Below are positions 1 to 5,690 of a stretch of DNA of 13,317 nt, one piece after another. Numbering within the stretch: position 1 is the stretch's first letter; each line of letters begins with the position of its first letter. The DNA lies in contig JAIRPH010000078.1 of assembly GCA_031257135.1 (NCBI GenBank), forward strand, positions 1-13,317. The letters run 5' to 3'. Source of the stretch: Spirochaetaceae bacterium. Lineage in GTDB: Bacteria > Spirochaetota > Spirochaetia > Treponematales > Breznakiellaceae. The position numbers were made by a program, and so were the translations under genes. The notes below the pieces were generated by a model, which saw nothing but the letters and a program-made list of their open reading frames with translations, searched no databases and had not been told where the DNA came from.

Positions 1-165
1 CCCGCGGACAGTTTTACTGTTCTCGCTAAACGGCCGGGCTATCATACGATCAAAGCGGTAGAGCAGGGAAAGGTACTCTTCATCAATGAAAAACTCATTT
101 CATCCCCGACGTTCCGGTATCTCGAAGGCGTAGAGAACCTCGCGCAGTTTCTCTATCCTGATTGA
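1..165 (+). CDS. Periplasmic metal/siderophore/cobalamin-binding protein, C-terminal fragment
   Basis: Only the last 54 codons are inside the window; frame 1 is open from base 1 and stops at TGA 163-165. The fragment has the usual ending of TroA/BtuF/FepB-like (Peripla_BP_2) solute-binding proteins of ABC importers: a 'W/H..IKAVEQGKVLFIN' strand in which the family typically has 'AVk.GrVy.vd', then a 'SPTFRYLEGVENLAQFLYP' helix in which the family has 'rpg.r..eal..la..lyP'. In such systems the protein captures an iron chelate, haem, cobalamin or similar ligand outside the inner membrane and delivers it to a permease/ATPase pair, which here would lie to the left of the window. The ligand cannot be told from this piece. 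It converges on the glycosyltransferase ending at 196, with 30 bp between and no evident terminator. The family call is inference from a short tail. Confidence 0.6.
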   Translation, partial: PADSFTVLAKRPGYHTIKAVEQGKVLFINEKLISSPTFRYLEGVENLAQFLYPD

Positions 166-195
166 CCTTTTGCCGAAATCCTGTTTGTTAAGAAC

Positions 196-1323
196 CTACT
201 TTCCGATTGTCTCTTGGATTATCGCTAAGGTCTGTTTCGCGCAGGCGTCCCAAGAAAACGCCGCGGCTCGTTCAAGTCCAAGTCTGCGACATTCCCGGTA
301 TACGTCCCGATTTGTGCTGAGGGTTATCATTCGGGCGGCTATATCCTCCGGGTTATAGGGATCAAAATAGAGCGCGGCCGTATCCGCGGTTTCAGGCAGG
401 CTGGCGGCTCTGGAGCAGGCAACCGGCACTCCCGAAGCCATCGCCTCAAGCGCACCCATGCCGAACCCTTCATATAAAGAAGGAACCACCACTATATCCG
501 CGCCCGCGTAGAGTTCAGGAAGATTTTTTATCGGAAAATGACCGGTAAAGAATATATCGTTTTTATAGGGCGACATCTGGGCGGACTCTTTTACCTTCTC
601 CGCCTGATAATCGTCGGCTCCGGCAAGTACGAGGCGATGAGGATACTTCGTTTGTTCCTTGAAAATACTGAAAGCCTGAATCAGCCGGACATGGTTTTTT
701 ACGGGATGCTCGATTCGGGATATGCACAACACATAGGGACGGCGGAAACTGAAAGGCTGAATGAGAACTACGCTTTCCTCGTTCCGCGGACGGGGATAAA
801 AAGCCGTATGATCTATGCCGTTAGGAACCACCTCGATCAGAGACTCCTTAACTCCCGCAAGGGCTACCAATTCCTGCTTAATCCAGTTGCTCACGGCGAT
901 AATACGATCCAGCCGCCTAAGAGACGCGGCAAGCGCAGGACGCCTGAGTATATCCAAGGGTTCATCGGCTTTTTTGGTTATCCATCCCATATCGTGGACC
1001 GCTCCGATAACGGGACAGGGCGATGTATAGGGAAGCCGCCTATGAGCGGAAGGAAAAAAACACGCGTCATATCCCCGGTCCCGGGCAAACTGCGGATATT
1101 TAAGAAGATGCCACAGTATATTAGCGGTTTTTCCGGTAATACGGCATCGGGGAACGAATTCCAAATCCGGCGCGGCTTCGCTGTACGCAAACCGCTCGAA
1201 ATCCCAACCGAATAATTCAAAAAGCGCGCCCGAAGGGGGTATTCTTCTCAATAACTGGGTAACATACACGCCTATCGCCGTTTTACCGCCTTCGCACGCG
1301 AAGGTATCAATACCTATCTTCAT
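196..1323 (-). CDS. GT4-family glycosyltransferase (GT-B fold)
   Basis: A 375-residue protein of the glycosyltransferase group 1/GT4 family, which transfers a sugar from an activated donor to a glycan, lipid or other acceptor at the cytoplasmic face of the membrane. The N-terminal Rossmann half begins MKIGIDTFACEGGKTAIG with a glycine-rich acceptor-side loop. The C-terminal half has NGID (about 168-171), a strand ending in LVLAG, and the retaining-enzyme E-x7-E motif in 'YEGFGMGALEAMASG' (Glu285 and Glu293), followed by 'VPVACS' and 'SLPE'. ATG at 1323 is preferred to an in-frame TTG 18 bases upstream because it begins the first beta strand and has AAGG about 10 bases before it. It is the last gene of the minus-strand operon, 65 bp after the methyltransferase. 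Donor and acceptor are unknown; mannosyl or glucosyl transfer to an exopolysaccharide or O-glycan would be typical. Confidence 0.9.
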   Translation of the reverse strand: MKIGIDTFACEGGKTAIGVYVTQLLRRIPPSGALFELFGWDFERFAYSEAAPDLEFVPRCRITGKTANILWHLLKYPQFARDRGYDACFFPSAHRRLPYTSPCPVIGAVHDMGWITKKADEPLDILRRPALAASLRRLDRIIAVSNWIKQELVALAGVKESLIEVVPNGIDHTAFYPRPRNEESVVLIQPFSFRRPYVLCISRIEHPVKNHVRLIQAFSIFKEQTKYPHRLVLAGADDYQAEKVKESAQMSPYKNDIFFTGHFPIKNLPELYAGADIVVVPSLYEGFGMGALEAMASGVPVACSRAASLPETADTAALYFDPYNPEDIAARMITLSTNRDVYRECRRLGLERAAAFSWDACAKQTLAIIQETIGK

Positions 1324-1388
1324 AAAAACCAAGCCTTGCAAGACCGTTATCCGTAAGCATATCAGCAGGGTCTCGGTATGGCAAGGGC

Positions 1389-2171
1389 TTATCTTTTACG
1401 GGCGGCAAGAATCAGCATCTCCGCCTGCTGATTATAAGGCGCGCCGTTCCAATCGCCGTAGACCTCTACCGAAGCGAAACCGGCATCCAGCAAAAGCCGG
1501 CGCAGTTCTGAAGCCGCGTAGAGCCGCTGAGTAAAGGTTCGTTCTATTATTTGTTTCCCGTCTTTAAAGAGTAGCCACCGGTTTTTCAGGGTACTCCAAG
1601 AATCCAGCGCGGCGTATTCAGTCAGTACCGTAAACCCCGCCTTAGGAAACCATTCGCGTTCCACGAAGTTCCGAGCCGCGATTTCCTTACCCAGAGTTTC
1701 CATGATAAAGGTTCCCCCGGGTTTAAGAGAATCGAAGACGTTTTGCACTACCTGCCTATCGTCCTCAGGATTCTCAAAATAGCCGAAAGAAATATATATA
1801 TTGATTATCACATCGAAAAAATTAGGACGTTTGAAAGACCGTATATCAGACCGAACCCATTCAACCGCAAGATGTTCGTATTCCCCATCTTCCCGGGCGG
1901 TTTGCAGATACGCTTGGGTAATATCTACGCCGGTAACAAGAAATTCCCGGCGGGCAAGCTCCAGACTGACCCGCCCGAATCCGCAACAGAGATCAAGCAG
2001 ACGCGGACCGGGCGCGGAGATAGGACGTTCGCCGTAGAGATTCAAGTCCGCAAGCCGGGTTATCCCATCGGCGACGGACGGAACCTCCTCCCAATGCTTG
2101 GCGTCGAACATAATCGGCGCAAACTGTTGCCAAAGATATTCCTCGTTAAACCATTCTTCTTTATATGCCAT
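1389..2171 (-). CDS. Class I SAM-dependent methyltransferase
   Basis: A 260-residue soluble methyltransferase with a Rossmann fold. Motif I is 'LLDLCCGFGRVSLEL' (about 58-72), which binds S-adenosylmethionine. The acidic residue that contacts the ribose is Asp83 in 'VTGVDIT'. A 'VRSDIRSF' segment holds the adenine-contacting Asp, and 'FDVIINIYISFGYF' corresponds to motif IV, followed by 'SLKPGGTFIMET', the usual post-motif strand. This pattern fits the Methyltransf_25/11 small-molecule type; the substrate is not readable from sequence. The gene lies 12 bp downstream of the CorC-like gene and 65 bp upstream of the glycosyltransferase, so it is very likely cotranscribed. No good SD site precedes ATG 2171, which suggests translation coupled to the gene before it. 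Next to a glycosyltransferase, methylation of a glycan or lipid is possible, but that is inference. Confidence 0.88.
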   Translation of the reverse strand: MAYKEEWFNEEYLWQQFAPIMFDAKHWEEVPSVADGITRLADLNLYGERPISAPGPRLLDLCCGFGRVSLELARREFLVTGVDITQAYLQTAREDGEYEHLAVEWVRSDIRSFKRPNFFDVIINIYISFGYFENPEDDRQVVQNVFDSLKPGGTFIMETLGKEIAARNFVEREWFPKAGFTVLTEYAALDSWSTLKNRWLLFKDGKQIIERTFTQRLYAASELRRLLLDAGFASVEVYGDWNGAPYNQQAEMLILAARKR

Positions 2172-2183
2172 AGCCGCGGCGTT

Positions 2184-3491
2184 TTAACGGAACTCAAGCG
2201 GATGGATCAATATTTTATCAATACGATTGCCGTCCATGTCAACCACTTGAAACCGATACCCTCCATATTCAAAACGTTCTCCGGTTCGGGGGATTTCTCC
2301 GGTAAGGCTCAAGATGAATCCCGCTACGGTACGGTATGCCGGATGTTCCCCCAGCAGACTTGCCATGCCCAGCGTTTCCGCGGCTTCGTCAATATTGACG
2401 CTTCCGTCTACGAGATAAGTCCCATCTTCCTGCTTGATAATGCCGGTTTCCTCGCGAGCCGACGCGGAAAGCTGACCTACGATTTCCTCGATTAAGTTGC
2501 CGATGGAAAGAACGCCGGCGAAACCTCCGTATTCATCCATTACCAGCAGGAAATCGGCTTCTCCTTTTTTGAAGGCTTCAAAGGCTTTCAATGCGGACAT
2601 GGTCTCAGGCACACAGAACGGCGGCTTCATAACGGATTTCATGCCCCGCCACGGACCGTCCAAGCAGGCGATTAGAATGTCCTGCACCGAAACTACCCCG
2701 GCGATTTCATCCAAATTCCCGTCCGCCACCGGGAAATACCGCTGATTACGGTGTTCCAGCGCGGTACTGCGTATGGTTTCCGGGGTTTCGTTCAGGTCCA
2801 GACAGACGATCTCCGACCGGTGAATCATAAACGATCCCACAGGACGATCCCCAAGGTAAAACACTCCTTCAACCATGGTTCGTTCTTCGCTTTCCACAAT
2901 TCCCGATTTTTCTCCCTCCATTAAGGCGATCCGCAATTCATCTTCGGTCATGCCTTCGGATACATTCGTATCGATCCTCAACGCGGTAAGAAGGGCCCGG
3001 GAAAAACCGACAGACAGCATGAGTATCGGCTTGCAAACGCCGGTCAGCAGACGCAGGATAGGCAGAGTCCCCAGAGCGATCCGTTCCGGGTCAATAAGCG
3101 CGATCTGCTTGGGGATAACCTCTCCTACCAAAACAGCGATACACGTAATTCCTCCGGTTCCGATAATTCCCGCAAGCCCCATCCCCCAAGGCGCGGGAGG
3201 AATCCACGGAAAAGCCGAGAGCCATCGTTCCAGAGACTGGACAATAGTCAGCCCTCCGGCAACTCCGGCAAGAATTCCCAGAAAGATAATGCCGATTCTT
3301 AGGGACCCTACATAAAGGACGTGCTGTTCCATTGCTTCTAAGACTCTGCGGTACTTTTGGTTGCCGCTTTCAGCCCTCGCTTTCAGCCGGGCCTTTCGGG
3401 ACGAAATAAAAGCCGTTTCCATCAAAACGAGGAAACCTCTCAGGAGTATGATGCTACAGATAAACACTATCGGGGGTAAGGGGTCCTCCAT
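2184..3491 (-). CDS. CorC/HlyC (CNNM-type) membrane protein with CBS pair
   Basis: A 435-residue inner-membrane protein of the hemolysin C/CorC (UPF0053, CNNM) family, linked in studied bacteria to Mg2+/Co2+ efflux or resistance. Domains in order: a DUF21/CNNM transmembrane region (about 1-180) with hydrophobic stretches at 7-25, 60-85, 105-125 and 140-165 and the typical 'METAFISSRKARLKA' segment in the first helix-loop; a pair of CBS domains (about 195-320) with 'VPVA/YFPVADG' and 'LLVMDEYGGFAGVLSI', the latter being a hallmark of this family; and a C-terminal CorC_HlyC domain (about 350-435) with 'DGSVNIDEA' and 'RTVAGFIL'. Full length for the family. It starts 6 bp after the HD-GYP stop codon with no strong SD of its own, so translational coupling is likely. 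The older name 'hemolysin' reflects early annotation and is not supported here. Confidence 0.92.
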   Translation of the reverse strand: MEDPLPPIVFICSIILLRGFLVLMETAFISSRKARLKARAESGNQKYRRVLEAMEQHVLYVGSLRIGIIFLGILAGVAGGLTIVQSLERWLSAFPWIPPAPWGMGLAGIIGTGGITCIAVLVGEVIPKQIALIDPERIALGTLPILRLLTGVCKPILMLSVGFSRALLTALRIDTNVSEGMTEDELRIALMEGEKSGIVESEERTMVEGVFYLGDRPVGSFMIHRSEIVCLDLNETPETIRSTALEHRNQRYFPVADGNLDEIAGVVSVQDILIACLDGPWRGMKSVMKPPFCVPETMSALKAFEAFKKGEADFLLVMDEYGGFAGVLSIGNLIEEIVGQLSASAREETGIIKQEDGTYLVDGSVNIDEAAETLGMASLLGEHPAYRTVAGFILSLTGEIPRTGERFEYGGYRFQVVDMDGNRIDKILIHPLEFR

Positions 3492-3497
3492 ACGCGG

Positions 3498-4613
3498 TTA
3501 AACGATAATTTCTTCTTTTTTAAGAGGGCGGACAATCGATACCTGCTGATTAGTCTGTACCGTTGTTCTTGAGACCTGCACAACCGGAAACCGCGGGTTT
3601 GCGGGGTCTATATCCACTACCTGACCCTTCTTACCGTTTGAAAGGAGTACATACAGTCCGATAGGATACACAGAAAGAGCGGCCACCAAGGCGCGAACTA
3701 TGGTGTCGTCGTATTGCTTTTCCTCGTTTTTGAGGAGGTCCATAAGGGCGGTATGCTTGTCTTTCGCCTTTTTATAGGGGCGGTGAGTAGTTAGGGCTTC
3801 GTAGGAACAAGCCACCGCGATGATTTTTGCGAAAAGGCTGATTTTATCGCCGGTCAGTTTTTGAGGGTAGCCGGCGCTGTTTTCCCGTTCGTGGTGTTCC
3901 AGCGCGGCGAGGCAGACTCCGGGAGGAAAGCTGGAGGCTTTGAGCAGTTTATAACCTAAAATCGGGTGGGTGAGGATGGTTTTCCGCTCTTCCGGGGTGA
4001 GGGTCCACTTGGTGAGATAGAGCCGGGACGGTACTTTCGCCATACCGATTTCATGGAGCAGAGCGGCTACGCCAAGCTCGATAAGGCGCGGCTCCGCCAG
4101 TTTGACCATGAGACCGATCATAACGGCAAGGATCATGGACTTAACCGCATGGGATACCTGATAATTATCATCATGTTGCGGTTCATGATTTTTTTGAACC
4201 CAGAGCAAGAGACGCCGGTCATACTTTATCACACTGCATATTGTCTGAACATTATCGGTTATAGCCGCAAAGTTCAGTTCCTGCTCTTGGGATGCCTGAG
4301 CAAACAGCTCTTCCGTATATTTCTGGAACAGCCGGTAAAACTCATTGGCGTATCTGAGCAACGCATCCCGATTGCCGGAATCCAAGCTCAAGAGCCGCTG
4401 GGCGGCTTTAGCAATATCGGCGTTTTGAGAAAAAGAACTGTCTCTCGGCTCTCCGTCGCTGTATACTTCCGTAAATTTCCACTCTTCCAGAGCCGCTCTC
4501 AAATCGCTTGAAAACGGTATTTCCGGCGAGGCTATAATAAACTGCTCCTCCGCGTACATCGGCTGTGAAAAAAAACTTTCAGCCGGAATATCTTTAACCA
4601 CAAATTTCTTCAT
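3498..4613 (-). CDS. HD-GYP domain protein with degenerate metal site
   Basis: A 371-residue soluble protein, first gene of its operon. Residues 1-60 form a small N-terminal domain like those that precede HD-GYP domains (DUF3391-like). About 125-325 is the HD-GYP domain, which in active members hydrolyses cyclic di-GMP; a short beta-rich tail ('YPIGLYVLLSNGKKGQVVDI') follows, as is normal. His155, His187, His216 and the His240-His241 pair are present, as is GYP at 248-250. However, HDxxK reads H-E-I-G-M (Glu188 for Asp, Met191 for Lys), the later 'VAD' Asp is Cys269, and the usual 'DG' before GYP reads 'NSAG'. Catalysis may therefore be lost or changed. ATG 4613 is chosen because it has AGGGAG 10 bases upstream and a promoter just before that; an in-frame TTG at 4658 overlaps the -35 box. 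Confidence 0.9.
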   Translation of the reverse strand: MKKFVVKDIPAESFFSQPMYAEEQFIIASPEIPFSSDLRAALEEWKFTEVYSDGEPRDSSFSQNADIAKAAQRLLSLDSGNRDALLRYANEFYRLFQKYTEELFAQASQEQELNFAAITDNVQTICSVIKYDRRLLLWVQKNHEPQHDDNYQVSHAVKSMILAVMIGLMVKLAEPRLIELGVAALLHEIGMAKVPSRLYLTKWTLTPEERKTILTHPILGYKLLKASSFPPGVCLAALEHHERENSAGYPQKLTGDKISLFAKIIAVACSYEALTTHRPYKKAKDKHTALMDLLKNEEKQYDDTIVRALVAALSVYPIGLYVLLSNGKKGQVVDIDPANPRFPVVQVSRTTVQTNQQVSIVRPLKKEEIIV

Positions 4614-4623
4614 GCTACTAAGG

Positions 4624-4629
4624 CTCCCT
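4624..4629 (-). promoter_or_regulatory. SD site deciding the HD-GYP start
   Basis: AGGGAG on the minus strand lies 10 bases before ATG 4613. Together with the promoter just upstream it argues against the longer TTG-initiated reading from 4658. Confidence 0.55.
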
Positions 4630-4634
4630 TTTAT

Positions 4635-4663
4635 ATAATAGCAAAGTTTCAACATCAATGCAA
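4635..4663 (-). promoter_or_regulatory. Extended -10 promoter of the HD-GYP operon
   Basis: Reading the minus strand: -35 TTGCAT (4663-4658), 17-base spacer, and -10 TATTAT (4640-4635) preceded by TGC, making an extended -10 (TGn) element. The expected transcript start is near 4627-4629, giving a leader of about 15 bases that would barely include, or fall within, the SD site. The layout closely matches the promoter proposed for the DeoR gene (TTGCAT plus TGC-TAT). Confidence 0.6.
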
Positions 4664-4667
4664 GATG

Positions 4668-4714
4668 TATCAGAGCCGCGCTTCAAAATATCAGAGGGTA
4701 GTTCAAAATATCAG
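4668..4714 (-). repeat. Three phased CTGATA repeats upstream of the HD-GYP promoter
   Basis: TATCAG occurs on the plus strand at 4668, 4689 and 4709, all in the same orientation and spaced 21 and 20 bases, about two helical turns each. The second and third copies belong to a perfect 13-base direct repeat, TTCAAAATATCAG (4682-4694 and 4702-4714). The first and second share TATCAGAG. The array ends 5 bases upstream of the -35 box, the usual place for an activator array. No protein can be assigned. Confidence 0.6.
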
Positions 4715-4743
4715 CGTATACCGCAAGTCCCGTCGATCCGGGC

Positions 4744-5505
4744 TTAGACAGCCGCCCGCTGGACCATTAGTCCTGCGGCGGTTAATTCCTGCAAGGCTTC
4801 ATCGGTCAGCCGGTTATCGGTCAAAATCAGGTTCATTTCGGTCAGCGGAAACACCCGCATAAACCCGATTTTTCCGTATTTGCCGGAATCCGCCAGTAAA
4901 ACCGTAGTTTCGGCGTGCCGTTTCATTGCTTTGACGATTTCCGCTCCCTCCACGAGGTTGGTTGTCATGCCCCGGTCCCGGGTGAACCCGTCGGTTCCTA
5001 CGAAAGCAAGCCGCACATTGAGGCGTCCGATGGTTTCCAGCGCGATGGGACCCACTAAGGATTCGGTAGCCCGCCTGAACTCGCCGCCGGTCATGGTGAT
5101 TTGCAGGTTCGGGCATGGGCGGGCGTAGGAAAAAAACAGCGTCGAGTTGGTAACGACGTGAATGTCCCGCTTTCCCCAGAGGTACTTAGCGATGAGCGCT
5201 GTTGTGGTTCCGGCTTCGATCATAATGACGTCTCCGTTCCGAATCAGCGCGGCCGCGGCTTGGGCGATGGCGTTTTTCTCGTCCCGCCGTTCCCGCTGGC
5301 GTTCAAGGATATTCGGATGCATACTGGGGGCGGCTTTACCTCGTTTCCGGTTCAGCCAGCCTGACTCTTCAAGGGACTTCAAGTCGGAACGGATGGTCAC
5401 TTCCGATAAGCCCAATTCCTGCGCCAGCGCGGACACTGAAACCGCTCCGTCTGCGGAAAGTTTATCGAGGATCAGCTTTTCTCTTTCACTCGTTACAGCT
5501 ATCAT
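4744..5505 (-). CDS. DeoR-family transcriptional regulator
   Basis: A 253-residue DNA-binding regulator of the DeoR/GlpR type. Residues 6-57 are the winged helix-turn-helix ('REKLILDKLSADGAVSVSAL', then 'LGLSEVTIRSDLKSLEESGW'), matching the family signature. About 75-235 is the DeoRC sensor domain, related to ribose-5-phosphate isomerase folds, with 'MIEAGTTTALIAKYL', 'TNS', 'MTGGEF' and 'LLADSGKYGK'. Family members usually repress sugar or polyol genes and release DNA on binding a phosphorylated sugar. The gene is divergent from a sodium:solute symporter with a strong palindrome in that gene's promoter, so the symporter is the obvious candidate target; the inducer is unknown. ATG 5505 has no clear SD and would follow a leader of only about 15 bases. 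A 130-bp gap separates its stop from the HD-GYP gene, which has its own promoter. Confidence 0.93.
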   Translation of the reverse strand: MIAVTSEREKLILDKLSADGAVSVSALAQELGLSEVTIRSDLKSLEESGWLNRKRGKAAPSMHPNILERQRERRDEKNAIAQAAAALIRNGDVIMIEAGTTTALIAKYLWGKRDIHVVTNSTLFFSYARPCPNLQITMTGGEFRRATESLVGPIALETIGRLNVRLAFVGTDGFTRDRGMTTNLVEGAEIVKAMKRHAETTVLLADSGKYGKIGFMRVFPLTEMNLILTDNRLTDEALQELTAAGLMVQRAAV

Positions 5506-5527
5506 GTATGATGTGCTTTTGAATCAA

Positions 5528-5555
5528 TATATAGCATAACCCTTTAGAAATGCAA
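5528..5555 (-). promoter_or_regulatory. Probable extended -10 promoter of the DeoR gene
   Basis: On the minus strand: -35 TTGCAT (5555-5550), 16-base spacer, -10 TATATA (5533-5528) preceded by TGC. An alternative -10, TATATT (5531-5526), gives an 18-base spacer. It has the same -35 and TGC-TAT arrangement as the HD-GYP operon promoter. Confidence 0.5.
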
Positions 5556-5628
5556 GAGGAAAAAAATCCGGGAAACGCGGGGCGCAAGGGAACTGAACTT
5601 ATTTTTAGCGTACCCTGTTAAAAAATGC

Positions 5629-5656
5629 TTGCTTTTTTTATCTTTTCATATACTAT
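5629..5656 (+). promoter_or_regulatory. Probable promoter of the symporter gene
   Basis: -35 TTGCTT (5629-5634), 16-base spacer, -10 TACTAT (5651-5656). The -10 lies inside the 27-bp palindrome at 5639-5665, so a protein bound there would block RNA polymerase. The leader would be about 28 bases and includes the SD site at 5679-5684. Confidence 0.5.
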
Positions 5657-5665
5657 GAAAAGATA
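5639..5665. promoter_or_regulatory. 27-bp perfect inverted repeat, likely operator
   Basis: TATCTTTTCATA (5639-5650), TAC, then TATGAAAAGATA (5654-5665): twelve of twelve bases pair across a three-base centre. It overlaps the proposed symporter -10 and sits in the region shared with the DeoR gene, so it is probably an operator, most simply for that DeoR protein. In RNA it could also form a weak AU-rich hairpin, but no U-tract follows, so it is not a terminator. Confidence 0.7.
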
Positions 5666-5678
5666 CCTATTTTGATCG

Positions 5679-5684
5679 AGGAGG
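5679..5684 (+). promoter_or_regulatory. Strong SD site of the symporter gene
   Basis: AGGAGG six bases before ATG 5691, a consensus-strength ribosome binding site that fixes the start. Confidence 0.8.
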
Positions 5685-5690
5685 AAAGAT

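Noticed and set aside
166..195. Search for a bidirectional terminator between the converging genes
   Set aside because: Thirty bases with no inverted repeat of useful length.
538..1215. Plus-strand open frame of 225 codons opposite the first glycosyltransferase
   Set aside because: It is a shadow frame with no SD site and no protein-like pattern; the minus-strand gene explains the region.
1360..1365. Another TATCAG before the first glycosyltransferase
   Set aside because: A single isolated hexamer with no phased partner; expected by chance.
1743..2495. Long plus-strand open frame of 250 codons opposite the methyltransferase and CorC-like genes
   Set aside because: It is antisense to two clear genes, crosses their junction, and its translation has no recognisable domain.
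2184..3491. Annotation of the CorC-like protein as a haemolysin or toxin
   Set aside because: The DUF21-CBS-CorC_HlyC architecture points to a metal-transport-related membrane protein; the haemolysin name is historical.
4727..4743. Possible terminator hairpin CCCG/CGGG just after the DeoR stop codon
   Set aside because: Only four pairs and no U-tract follows on the minus strand.
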